Source: Formicarius rufipectus
Lineage: Eukaryota; Chordata; Aves; Passeriformes; Formicariidae
DNA length: 64,000 bases
Assembly: GCA_013399695.1 (NCBI GenBank)
Contig: VXAU01003549.1
Span: 1,647,048 to 1,711,047 of the forward strand
Direction of reading: 5' to 3'
Both the position numbers and the translations under genes were made by a program. The stretch's first letter is position 1, and the number at the start of each line of letters is the position of its first letter. The notes under the pieces are model-generated. The model was given only the letters and a program-made list of their open reading frames with translations, was not told the origin of the DNA and made no database searches. Below, piece by piece: positions 24,601-37,418 of this stretch.

Positions 24601-27600
24601 TTTTGCCACTTAAACATTCCAGAAATCTGAAGCTGGAACAGGCACAGTGAACAAGAAGAAAAGGATACTTTCTTGGTTAACAGGAAACTAAGAGCTTGGC
24701 TGAGAAGGAATATGTTTGATTTCAGGTGTAGTGGGATCAGGGGAATCAAACAGAAAGGACAGAAGTTATTTAAATGAATAAGTAAAACTGATTTTAACCC
24801 AAATTAATTAGGCTGGTCATAGGAACTCAATTACAAATATGCTTCCCATTTCCACAGTCATCAAAATACTGAGATTCTGAAAGATAATTTTATTAAGAAC
24901 TATGGTGGCATGAGAAACACAGACATCCACCTAAAAAAAAAAACAAAACTAAAAACCCAAAGAAAACCACAGAATCCAACCCCTCGATCATTCCAGGTAA
25001 GAACTGGATCAGGATCTGAAACTCCATGTGTATATACAACACCCAGTGAATGGAACTTAACTCAGCATCTCTTGTAATGTTCTTAATTTTAGGAAAGCTG
25101 CTGCTGATATACATCAAATAAAGAGCAACAGGTGACAAGACTAACATGAAACACAGTAAAACATGAATATTAGAATAAGGGCGTCTTTTCTTGGCTAGAA
25201 ATTTCTCCAAGTTTCCAGTAAGTTTAGAGGCACTGAGGGATAGTGCCTGCTACCATAAAATAATGCTTGAGGAAGCACAAGCACCTGCTGCTTCAGTTCA
25301 TTGCATTTATCCGTCAGTACCCCACAGTCACCAAAGGAAAAAAACCTAAAGCCTACACAGGTTTACACATAATCAGTTGTTAAGAACATAGGATGAATAC
25401 ATCTGGGCTTAAGTTTAAATTTTAAAATTATGCTGGATAAGCAGATGGTGCAAAACTAGACTAAATCTGCTCTATTTCATGTCTGCACATATTCCACAGC
25501 AAGAAACAAAAAGGAAGGGGGGAAGATTAGGAAATCCTGTAAGATTACTCTGCTTCCAAGCTGCTAAAGTGATTTTACCTAGAAAATTGTAATGCTGTCA
25601 ATGTCAATGTTTATCAGAACAGAAATCAAAACTTCAGAGAAAGGGTCTGACCAGTGAAACTCTCCTGGACTCTTATCTGGTGAGCAACAAGAACACACAG
25701 GAAAGTGGCAAATTGTCTGTACAGGCAGGGGAAAAGAAAATAAAAATGCATCTGTTCTGGAACACACATTCCAGCAAATGGGGCAAAAGAACAGAAGGCT
25801 ACACAAGGGATTGAAAATTCAGCAAAGAGCACAGAAGGAACAGCAACTTGAGGACGCATGGATGTGCGTACTGGGAACAGATGGCAGCACAGCACTGAGG
25901 AGCAGAGATTCTTACATATATTGAACCCACGTAGAACTGAAAAAGTTCACTTTAATTAAGAAAGTATGCCCCTTGCTTCTCTCTTCCCATCTGTCTGTGG
26001 AAAGCCCTCCTTTAGCAGGATCCATTGGATCTGTTAAAGCAGGACTCTTGTGCTGACAATTTTATGGAACTACTGTTTTATATTCTTTTCTCAACTCTCA
26101 GAATATTCAATTTTCTTTTTCATGGTGCCTCCAATCAGAGAAATGGAGTTTGGTACTCAGAATGGCCACCATCACACCAATTCTGTATTTATCTTCCATT
26201 TGTTTTTCTTTTAAAATGCATGGACCACAATAGAGCCACCATAAATCATTTTTGAGGAGATAGTATTTTGGTTCGGTGCTTATAATTTTATATTAACATT
26301 ACCTGGGACAGATCACAATGCACTCCACATGTATTGCTGGTTTTCATGCACTCTAATGTGTAATGAGCTTGTTCCTCATCAATCACTTGAAAGACTGAGC
26401 CAAGGAATTTCAGAACTGATTAGAAAAATTGTATTTAGTTAAAAACACCTCCCACAGGCCCTGCAAAACTTAGAAAAAGACTACATCCAGTCACTGCTGA
26501 GGTAAATACACTAGAAATGTTGCTGAAGGCTTACCATGCATTCACAAACAATTTTATTTAGTATATTAAAGAGCAGGAATGAGGTTTTAAAGGATTAAAA
26601 CATGTGTAAGCCCCTTAGAGTGTCTACCAGGGCTATATATAGCAGACCCCTTTTTCTAATCTTAATGGGTCCAGTTTTGAAGATACTTTAATTGACTAAT
26701 CTAGATTACTTGCAAGAGTACAACCAGATACAAAACAAGAAAGAAGTCTAGAAAATCAGAGACCATGTATACAAAAACAGTGCAAACTTATTTTTTAAGT
26801 ACTTCTTTTTTAAATTTCATTTTATGCAACTCGGATACACTGATCTTTTGAACTACCTGTTTAGGACAATCCATGTTTTCAACTAGGAAGCAAGTGAAGC
26901 TCAGCCTCGGTAAAAAAACAATTACTGAAAACTAAGTTTTGTGCAAACATTTTTGGCTTTGTGCTATCCCAGCCAGGCTCTTGCAGGCAGAAGACTTGCA
27001 ATACATTTCAAGACACATGCTGAGAAAACAATCTCTGCAAATGCATATGAAAATGCTACCATGTCCCAGAAATTCCACTACAAAACCGTTTATAGCTGCA
27101 GCACCACAAACAAAAATTAGCCACACACTGGACATTGACTGGCTCTAATAAAGGGCATTTTTGTTCCTTTTTTTCTTTTTTTGACTCATTTGTTTTAAAA
27201 ATAAGAGAGAATATTGTCATATCCAAACCTTATTTTCAGTAGATAAATACAATCCTTCAAAACAAGAATTCATTACAAAACGTGAACAACCAACTAGGAA
27301 TATTTTTGTTTGAACTATAAATCTTGGATACATTTTGAACTGGAGAATCCTTATTTCCATCAATAAAACTGAAAGAATGTGCCTTCACTACCTTTGTAAA
27401 CAATGTAGGTTTTACAAAAAATACCTTGAAATCTTCTCCTGATGTTTTGCCTCCAACTTCTCCTAATCGTACACTGATCTACCCAGTCACCTAAGAACAG
27501 AGAGCTAATCTGATCACTTAAACATCTTACCTCTCTTTCAGAAAATAATTCGATGTATAGAGATGAACTTGACCAGCTGAATTACAAGGACAAGACCAAT

Positions 27601-30600
27601 GTAGACTCTTAACTCCAAATAACAGGCAATTGTTAACTCACTAAACAAACAACTGCTGTACTACTTAAAATTATCATTTTAGTTTTGGTATGTCAGGTGA
27701 ATCCTTGGGAAAATGAAAGGGCTGCTACTCAATTCTGTCATGACTGGCTTATCTGAATTTTGCCATTCTGCGGGAAAGGTGAGGTTACCAGTGTATGCTG
27801 ATGCCAAAGACTTTGCCTGCTTGCTTTTTCAAGGCCCTTCAAGAGGAGGCTTCACAAATAATGTATATGTAATTGCAGTTAATGGTATACATACACTAAC
27901 TACAGCCCAGTTCTGATCTAGCAGAATATAACTATGAAAAAAGTTTAATGTACTCAATTGTTTTTTATATAATTTCAACCAAGTATATTTTCATATTTTT
28001 AATGTATTTATTTGGCTATTTTCTTATTTTTAAACAGTTAAATGCACTCCAACTGCAATACAGTTATGGCAACCTAATGGCACATCATGCCTTTTTGGAA
28101 TGGCAAAAAGAAAATTCTGAACTTTGAGGTAACATTATAACAGGGTCATACTCAAAACACATAAGAATGTCTCAGATGGCCTTTGAACTTGAATGAATGG
28201 AACAATGGATGTCGATGTGAAATGGAGAGCCCTGCAAGAGCTGTACACCTCTGCACAGTCCTATACTTCCCCCTTGCTGCTCCTCTCCTCACTACATTCA
28301 CTTTAAGAACCAAGACTCTCAACTTGTTGTATCCCTGCTATGTAACATGATCATAATTCTGCCCATCTCTGAATCCCCACTCCCAGGACACACACAAATC
28401 CAAATTGCCTAGTGCTTCCTCTCATTCTCCCACACTAACATGACAGCTTTTCCTTGCCATCCTACCTCTACAGAAAACCCAGAGATACAGCAGTGAGGCC
28501 CTGGGTGTCTGCAGAGCCAGGGAGCAGCAGGAAAATTAAATGGATCAGCAACCTCTACAAATTAAAATAGGTTGAAAACACTTCTGTGTAATGAAGCAGC
28601 ATCATTTGCTTTGAAACTGCTGCAGGTCACAGTATTTCGTTTCTACTGGAACTCACTGCAAAGCAAAATCCCTTTCTATTCATCAATACTGTCTTGAAAG
28701 GAAGTAGAAATTTGTGGTACATGTGGAGGAATAAAAAAAAAAGCTTCCAGATAAAGAGGAAAATGAGAACATCTTGACTTCCCAACCACACTTCTACAGG
28801 AAAATCCCCCATTTCAGCTTTAAGCTGCTCCAAAGAATGCTGTTAAGTTGTGGAAATTTGGTTCAGTAGAGTGGAAAAATTTTGTAAGTTATCTCTCAAA
28901 TTCATTAGGCACTGCTGGAAACCAAATGAATGCCAAGAAGGATATTTTTAGGATTGTGAGTACATCTGTTTTCACCCAATTCTATAACCAAGGAACATTT
29001 TGGAGATATAAGGGAAAATAAGTCAGCAGTTACATAATTTGAGCCCGGATAAATAAAATCAATTTCACTGAGCCATATTAACCTACCCCAAGTCCAGTAA
29101 CTAGTGTTTCATAAACCACAGATGTGAAGAGACAGATATGACAAATTCAACCCTTTGCATGAGAGGGGTTTTCTACAGCCTAACTCAGGCATTCCTATGA
29201 GACAGCTGCTTGCAAAAATCTGCTTTTCACAAAAATGTGAGGAGAAAGACAAATGTGAAATTTCTGATAGGAAAATTGGAAGTTTGGTAGGATGTAAAAA
29301 CATAAGTAAGCATCCTCCACATTTATGAACATACAAACTGTCACATACAATTACAGGGAATGTAGTGAGCCAGTCCCAAGTGTCTTCCAAATGCTCCTAT
29401 CATTCTGAATCTCTTTATTCAGTTATAATGAACCCTGATGGATGTCTAGAATCCCCTTGATCTGTCTTATCTGTCAGCATCTCTTACAAAAGTCCACTGG
29501 ATTTATAAATATAAATAAAATACATATGCAATACAAGCAGTTAAAAGTGATGCTCTCCATCTTTATGAAGGCATTTGAGAAACAATGATGAACAATGACT
29601 TTACAAACTCTTTATTTTAATACTTGTTAACCTTTTTCTGAAACAAAAAGTGGAGATAAGTTTACAAAAACACACACATATATAGATATAAATATAAAGT
29701 TTGCCAACTTAAATGAATCAAGTGAAGAGACAACCACGTGCAGCTACAATTCAAGAAATGACCAAAGAACACAGGCATTTTTATCAAGTGCACTCAGTCA
29801 CAGGGATGGTATTTTCTATTTGGAAAGTCAAATCTCAAAGCAACTGCTTTTCTCTGATAACAAACAGTAATCTTTCAGGACATGTTCTCTTCACTAACCT
29901 CCACAATGAGTATGTGAACCAACTTACCTCCCACTCAAATATTTTTTTACAAGGAGTAAAGCAGAGATGTCAAGACAGTAGTAACTAGAGCTGTCTGAGG
30001 TAGGTTGGCCATGTGCCAATTCATGCTTTGCCACCAAGCACAACAGATCTCAATTCCCTAGTTACACTCTTCCTTCATGGCATACTTCAAAAGGGTAGAG
30101 TGAACTCCTAACATGCTTCCAAAATCATCACTCCAAATGAAATTTTAAGCACAGTTTCAGAAAGAAAGGGTGGTCACACAGACCAAGCACCTTGGTGGGG
30201 AAAGAAAAGAATCTTATCTTTGATTAATGTGTCAGACAACTCAAGCAACATCTCCCCCATGCATCCTCTGAAATGGGCCATGTAAGTCTTTGAGAATTGT
30301 ATTCTCTGTACAGCTCAACTACATACAGCCTTCTTCTGAACGCTTCAGTAACCATGAGGCAGTGAGTACAGCTCTAGGTTTGAAATCTACAAGTGACAGT
30401 CATTAAGAAATGTCCAAGAGGCAGCCTATGCTGCTCTGGGCAAATCTCTGTGCAATGACTCAAAATCTCAGCAGTCAGTCAGGTACCTCAATACACATAG
30501 CAAGAAAATAAATTATCTACTTGGACAAGTGGCAATGAATAAAAGCTGTTACTTCCATTGCGGAAAGAGCAGGAAACATCCAAAATGCCCAGTTCTCCTC

Positions 30601-32197
30601 TTATAAAAGGAAAAGAGTTCTGACTTGCAGAGGATGAAGTGATTCTTTCATGCTGAAAACCATAATTCTAGAAAGAGAGCACTGAAAAACTGCTGCTTTT
30701 GTATGAAGCAGCATTATTCATACACATTCTATGGCAAGCTAAAAAGGTATTTGTGTCCTGGGAATACATATTCTACCAGAGAAACACCTGTTCTGCTACT
30801 AGGAGCCACAGCATACATTTTATTTTTCACTAAGGTGATGGATCCCAACCCAAGGAGCGAGAAACTGCAACAACTTGAACCACCTCTTACAACACTGAAG
30901 AGTCAAGCAGAGGACAGACTAAATGTGTATCAACAGCAATATCTAGCAATTCTTACACAAAACCAAGGCAAATATTCCAGAACCAATACTGACCCTTACT
31001 CTTCTTTTCAAGAGGAAGCCTCAGAGCAAGCCCTCTTAGGAAATGAGTCCTGGAACACAGCAATCTACAGACTGAACGTGTGAGCTGGATGCACACCATC
31101 CCAAAACAACATGGGCTGGTTGCAGGGATTTGACCGTGAAGCAGCCATAAACCAATCATCTGGCCTTATTACTGACAGATATCCTGTGTCAGGAGAGAGA
31201 TATTGTGCTGTTGCAGGTGGAGGGGAACATGAAAACTGAAGTTCCCAACACCTGGGGAGGCCATGATAGAAGAAACATGACAGAAAAGAAGAAATAATGA
31301 ATGAATAGAAGTGTGCTGCTATCAACCCCTGAGACAAAGGCAGCAATCCTGCTCCACATCCAGCCCCGAAGAACACCTACACTTACACCCTGACAGTACG
31401 GTTAAAGGAAAGTTTTAAGCAGAGAAATCACTGTAAGGAAGATTCAGTGATGAGCCCTCTAATTTGGCAAACCTGGAGAAAGCTGCTGATCAACACAGTA
31501 CATAAGACAATAAAAATGTCTTTTATATGTGAGTTAGTCAAAGTAAGCATATTTTAGATGACTAAATTTTTGAAGCCTCAAATAGACAAAGGCATTTAAA
31601 ATGTGCTACAGAAATGTAAGAGGACAAATACAGATACTGATGATGTGATGTTATTTGGCTTCTGCAGAACACACAAGGATGGTTAATTAGCATCAGTTGC
31701 AATCTAATCTGAACCAGAAGAAATTGCTGGATAAACAGAAATACCAGCACAATATGAAACAGGAATGAAAACATCATCATCTCCTTAGGTCATCTGAATC
31801 AACACAACAAAGAAGAAATTAGTCTTCGATCCTCCTACCGCTAAGGCATATAAAACACCATATTAAAGAGCAAAGACAATTGGAAATACAAAAGAACAGT
31901 GTGATATTTCTATTAAGTTCTGGTATTACTGGATTAATTTCCATGTTATAACAGTGGTAACATTTACTGAAGAAAAGGAAAATCTGAAATGATGAAAGCA
32001 AGAAATGTATCAAGCCATGGCACCAACACTTGCAGATATTCCTATCTGGCCACTTGCAATTGTGCTAACATGTATGTGACATCACTATTTATTTCTTCTC
32101 TCCTCAGAAGAGGGGTTAGGTGAGAGGGCACTGTAAATTCTCTTTCTCTGAACTTCAACTCGAACAAGGGAACTTGAATGTCTGAGGCAGCCCTTAC
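21694..32197 (-). other. DLG1 intron, PDZ3 to linker (largest in window)
   Basis: This 10.5-kb intron is the longest here. A GC-richer patch occurs at about 22490-22650 and short CA/TA repeats at about 29670-29700. Open frames up to 126 codons (30703-31083, plus strand) match no family I recognise and are not part of the gene. I saw no intact transposon. Confidence 0.65.
29670..29698. repeat. Short CA/TA simple repeat
   Basis: A few CA units are followed by TATA and ATATAAATATAAA. It is a small intronic simple repeat with no sign of function. Confidence 0.7.
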
Positions 32198-32300
32198 CTT
32201 CTGGACGGTACTGAGCCACAATAGTCACTGCTTGGCCTGCGTTCTTCAGGGCTGCTGCCGCCTGCTCATGGGTTGCTGCTTTGAGATCTACTCCATTTAC
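32198..32300 (-). CDS. DLG1: DLG1 exon, PDZ3 second half
   Basis: This 103-base exon encodes VNGVDLKAATHEQAAAALKN then AGQAVTIVAQYRPE plus one base, with acceptor CTGTAG and donor GTAAGG. It contains the alpha-B helix of PDZ3 with the histidine (THEQ) that selects class I ligands ending S/T-x-V, and the last strand TIVAQY. It enters in phase 0 and leaves in phase 1. Confidence 0.98.
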
Positions 32301-33368
32301 CTACAGGCAATACAAAAAGCTCTTTATCAAAATTAATGTTGGTGTTTATCAACACAGAACACAGACCAGTGGGAAAAAAATTAAGTGGACACAAACTAGT
32401 TTCTATGCCTTGTGAGTTTTCCCTGTTTTCAATATCTTTCCTGAAATCAAAAGTCAATAAATCCTCTCTCACATATAGCCCTCTTGAGAATTACTGTAAT
32501 CTTCACAGTGTATCACTTAATGAATTAATTTTCACTAGGTTAATTTTCTTCTTGTTTAAGACTTTTCTTTCTTTTTAAGACACAGAAAATGTTACTTTCT
32601 GTGATGTTCAGGGACAGACCATTATGGCACTACATCCAGTGACAGACAACACCCCCTATAGGTCTGGCATTGTTTTCAATGCAGTGGATTTAAAAACAGC
32701 AACAAAAGAGGGGGAGGGGAAAAAAAAAAAAAAAAGGCAGAAATGTGTCACATTTTAGACCAAAAGTGTTTTTCATAGTTCAGACTAAAAATGTGCTTTA
32801 TTATCAGCATTTTAGTAACTGCAATTAAGAGAAAAAAATACCTCTTCTATAACTTCCAAACTACAATGTAATTGTACAAAGAAACAGTTCTCCATAGTAA
32901 TTTTGCAAAGAAACATACAAATTCTTTATGACATTCAATGCTAATATAGAAAAAGCCCTTAGACAGGTATGAGATGAATATTTTTATGACTAAGGGGGAA
33001 GTTTAACAGTTAATCCATGGAGTAAAGCACACAGTTAACAGACACTACTGCCCAGTGTCTCTGTCTCAGTAGAAGGCTTAGTTCTCAAGCTGGTACTCTT
33101 TAGACACACACACTCCTCCAGCTACCAGACTACAATAAATTAATGCCTTCACTGAATGTCTCTGAGATAGGGAAGTACTATTTTAATATGTTATAGGTGA
33201 GAAACTGAGGCTGGCTGAAGTCTTCAAAGATATTTTGGAACTATACTGGCATTTGTTCCATTATCTCAAATTTAGGTCCATTAAAAATGGATGACATTAA
33301 CTGGCATTAATATCCAGGAAGGAGAATACTTTTGTTGCTGTTTAAATAAAAGAAGCGAGAAATCCTAC
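32301..33368 (-). other. DLG1 intron inside PDZ3
   Basis: The intron is 1.1 kb and carries an A16 run at 32720-32735 next to a G-rich stretch. No gene was seen. Confidence 0.75.
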
Positions 33369-33525
33369 AGAAATTATCCGATCTCCTTTCCTAAGCTCTC
33401 CACTCAGGTCAGCTGGCCCTCCTGCAAGGATGAAAGAGATGAAAATTCCTTCTCCATCTTCTCCTCCAACAATGTTGAAACCAAGACCTGTTGATCCTCG
33501 GTGCAGGACAACTTTTCTAGGCTCC
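33369..33525 (-). CDS. DLG1: DLG1 exon, PDZ3 first half
   Basis: This 157-base exon encodes EPRKVVLHRGSTGLGFNIVG through GIFISFILAGGPADLSGELR and ends KGDRIIS. The acceptor is CATCCAG. The donor is GTAGGA, a departure from GTAAGT. GLGF is the carboxylate-binding loop that grips the C-terminus of PDZ ligands, and GGEDGEGIF is typical of DLG PDZ3. It enters in phase 2 (AG+G = R) and leaves in phase 0. The mRNA continues VNGVDL in the next exon. Confidence 0.98.
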
Positions 33526-35423
33526 CTGGATGAAAGAAAGAAGCATGATATCTTGGTCACTAGACATAAGTAAACTAAACTGTTACAGAAGCTTGTAGAT
33601 GAACACAAGATTCCCTCCCTGTTGTTAGGTGAACTGAACAAATATGTAAGTATGTATGCTAAATTCCTATTATGCTACAATCCTATTCAGCTCTAAATGT
33701 CATTATTTAACACTTTTCCATATTGTTCAACAAAATACTATTTTCCATCTCTGGAACTTAAATTACAAATTCAAATAAAAACATCATTAATAAAAATATG
33801 CCCTTACTGCTTTATTTTCACTCCAGTTTGTAAAGCAATAAATATAGCAAAGAAAAATTCCAGAAGTATGCATAAGCCCTTTCCAGAAAAAAAAAAAAAA
33901 GAAATCTGTGGCATTCTGAAATACATTTTTAAATTATTTGAAGCAACTCCAATTGAAAAAGTTACACCTAAACCAAGTTGTTGTACTTTTTTATAGGATC
34001 CCCTCCTCACTTGAATGAGAAGAAATACTGATCGAGAGAAGGCCAGTCGACTTCCAATGCAGAAAGATCCCTTCCAAAAAGCTACTAGTCTGCTACTTGA
34101 TCCAATACAAGAAAAGCATAAATCGTCTCAGAAAAAGACTTTTCTAATAAAGCAGAGGAATTGTGTGCTGCATTTGAAAAATCACTAGAGAGCACTAAAG
34201 AACAATTAATGGACCTTAAATATTTGGAGACATTAATTATTAATTTACAGGATAAACTAAGAAGTTGCACTTTTCCAAAACAAACAAAAACTATCATCTA
34301 GCCCAATCTATAGAAATAACTCTATTTTTGCACTAGCTATTAAATCAATTTAGTGTAAAATTCTTAAATTTCACCCCAATCAACTCTTGTGTTCATTTTT
34401 TCAGAGTACTGTTTTATTACAAATAAATGACATTTTGAAAATCTGTATATATTGCTCTGGATCACAGCAATACATAAATAAAAAGTTAGAGAAAATAAAG
34501 ATGCAGTATCTTTTAAAATAACATTCAAAATTTATAAACTTTTTTTTTTAGTGGAGAGAGCATAAGATGAGAGGGTAATTTAAAGAAAATCACCTAAACA
34601 TTCTTGGAATAGCCCTTGCATTTCAGAAGGAATCCGAAAATAGCCTTTTACAGTAATTTTAAAGGAAGGCAATAAAATCATAATGCTATCAGGAGAATAA
34701 TTTTGGCTTATGTGTCTACCTAACTCTAAGTTAAAAATAAGTACAAAGACATATTCTACCTTTCACTACACTAAAATTCATTCTCCAATTTATTATGCCA
34801 CTCAGGTGTCAATCGTGGGCAGACCTTGCCTTAGAAACTGAGTTACACTGTCCACATCAGATGATGGTGTGGCACATAATTCAGCAACAACACACTTAAA
34901 ATGTACTGTAACATCCCTATATTTGCAGAACAGAAGGGCAACAAAATTACAAGAGCTTCCCTTTATCAGCAATGATGAACAAAAGATTAATGCAATCTAC
35001 TGAATCAGTGAAGGGATGAACGGTCTGTTAATGGGAACGGATTAAGAACTCTCCAGCCTTTCTGGATTTAGAATACATCAAAACAAACCCGTGTCCATGG
35101 AGGCAGGGAGGACCCAAACATTGCTGGCTTTAAAATAAGAAATAATCACTGGCCTGCTCATACTACCATCCTAAAAATCCCTGTCAACTAATGCAGCATT
35201 TTAACTGTCTGATTTTAACACTATTCCTGGACTGATAAATCATGTGTGTGTGTACATATATATATATATATGTAGTTTTCTTTCTACAACAATGTTTACA
35301 AGTGTTAAGAAACTAAGATCTTTTTCTTGAAATAAAATATTCACTAGTGTTTTGCCCACAAACACATCTTACAGGAGCTCCCCTGGTTAACCAATTTGAC
35401 ATTTAGCTTTGGTTATTCATTAC
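33526..35423 (-). other. DLG1 intron, linker to PDZ3
   Basis: This 1.9-kb intron holds an A14 run at 33887-33900 and the TG/TA microsatellite at 35243-35271. No gene was seen. Confidence 0.75.
35243..35271. repeat. TG/TA microsatellite
   Basis: Five TG units (35243-35252) are followed by about eight TA units (35255-35271). It is a compound dinucleotide repeat in an intron, likely polymorphic. Confidence 0.85.
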
Positions 35424-35550
35424 CTGGTAATCTCATCATCTCCGAGCATTCCCTTGGGAACTGGTGAATATCGCCCTGGTGATGCTGGGGGCATGGACTG
35501 TCCCAGGTAGGCAGACGGAGTGATATGGTTATCCACTGGTTGGGAGTAAG
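35424..35550 (-). CDS. DLG1: DLG1 exon, PDZ2-PDZ3 linker
   Basis: This 127-base exon encodes YSQPVDNHITPSAYLGQSMP then PASPGRYSPVPKGMLGDDEI and T, with split codons at both ends. The linker is proline- and serine-rich. SPGRYSPVPK and GDDEITR match the DLG family. The TPSAYLGQSMPPASPG stretch differs from the mammalian sequence as I remember it, as expected for a flexible linker. The donor is GTAATG. The acceptor ends AAG, less usual than CAG, but follows a long pyrimidine tract that includes T20. Confidence 0.97.
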
Positions 35551-37377
35551 CTTCAAAGAGGAGGGGGGAACCAAAAAAAAAAAAAAAAAAAATTAGGGCA
35601 ATATGGAAAAAGAGCTGGAGGAACTGAAAAAAAGGAGTGACCTCTTCTGAAAACAAACTACAGTAGTTCAAATGAGACTATTTTAGTAACCAGGGATAGT
35701 TAAAACCCATGAGGACAGTCTGGAGATTTATCCCTATTAAAGTGTCTTTAACTTGTCTGAACTAAATTAAGAATTTCAGTTTCCTAAAATCACTATGGCA
35801 GAGCACAAGTGCAAAACACAACATTTGAATGTTACACTTCTTCCAAATTGTCAAGCTGCCTGTCTACTTCTATCCAATGCTTTGCTGTGGAGCATTACAA
35901 GAGGAAGAGGGAGGGATGTGACATTTCTTAGACACTGAACAAAGCCACCTTTAACAGCACAGGTGCTGGTATCAATGCTCTTGTGCACCCAGCCATCAGC
36001 ACACATCAGGAAACAAAGGTAGGGTTATTCTACCTTCTGCTCTTCAAGGCAAGAGGCATCAATTTACTGAGAGGAATAAGCAAACTCATGCAAAAAAACT
36101 GTCCAGCAAAGGTCAGTTGCCCTATTCACAGTTTCACTGATTAAAACTAGAAAGGTGTAATAAAAAGGATTCAGTGGAACCTCTTACACAACACAGGCCA
36201 TGAATTCTTTGTGTGAAGTTGATGAGATGATTTACTTGAACCACAACACACACACACAAAGAAATTTAGCATCTTAATGATTACAGTTGATGGAAAACAT
36301 TCTATAACAGTAGGAGAATTGTTCCCATAAATAATAAAGAAGGTGCACAATATTTTAAAGTCAGGCACATCAAATTTAAGGGTCCATTCACCAGGCACAC
36401 TCACACCCACTGCCTGCTACTACAAACTATATTCTACAATGGAAAATCTTTTTCCTGGTCTAAGTACTTCAGATTCTGAGGCTTAAACATGAAGGGTGGG
36501 GACACTTCACAGATTCAGCATTATTCAAGTTGCCAGACTCTCTTCACTCTTACTCACTTGCCGTAGCTGATGTGGTGCCTGACCTTCAAGGATTTGCACT
36601 AAACCCAAAGCTCTTGTAGCTGAACAGACATGACACATTGCAGAAGTGATCTGTATATTCTCTGGTTTTTTTTTCCTTTTCAAGCCACTACCAGAATGTT
36701 TGGTTCATATACAAACTTACCAAGAGTATTTATACAGGAAAAATTTGCTAAACAGCCAGCTTTCAAACCACCCAGGTCTGTGCTGGATTGATTCTGTATT
36801 ATTCCAGATTCCTAGCAAACCTGTGTGCAGTAAGTTCCATGCATGGCTTGTGTATCAGATTGTCAGCTTTTCAGCAAGCATTAAAATCTACTATTAACAG
36901 CCAGGGGACTTTAAAAGCACTGTCTGATGAAGTAATTGTGCTACCGAGACACACCAGCCCTCGGTTAGTTGCAAGAGACTGCAGAACTCTTGGAAACTAA
37001 ATTCACAAGTGGTTTCAGCAAATTCAGAATCGAAGTGCAAGAGGTACCCGGTGCCCTTCTACACCACAGACAGAATAAAACTCCCTCACAGCGGTTTCAT
37101 GAGGTCTACAGCAAAGAGAATGCTGTTTTGGCTAAAGCCAAATGATCAAAAAAGCATTCACACAGAATTCCCTAAAAATCCGTTGTTCAACATACATGAT
37201 TCCTATACCCATTTCTTGGGACAGTTGTAACACACATACATTGCACCTTCATCCTTCTGCTCCCTACAAGGATTGTATAGGTCCCACTACTTCATTCTTT
37301 GTGTCTGCCCCAGCACACCATGTAGTTTCTGTGCACTGATAAGAGATTTGGGCTCCTAACTGTCAGTACGGAAAAAA

Positions 37378-37418
37378 NNNNNNNNNNNNNNNNNNNNNNN
37401 NNNNNNNNNNNNNNNNNN
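37378..37418. other. Assembly gap (41 N) inside an A-rich run
   Basis: Forty-one N bases are flanked by A6 on the left and A-rich sequence (37419-37440) on the right. The missing bases are most likely homopolymer or low-complexity sequence where assembly failed. The true length may differ from 41. Confidence 0.95.

Noticed and set aside
24960..25000. Resemblance to a CR1 LINE end (CACAGAATC, CCAACCCC words)
   Set aside because: Only a few short words match and the expected 3' octamer repeats are absent. Too weak to call a mobile element.
30703..31083. Plus-strand open frame of 126 codons, among the longest in the window
   Set aside because: No recognisable domain, no splice context, opposite strand to the gene and inside the largest intron. 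Such lengths occur by chance in 64 kb.
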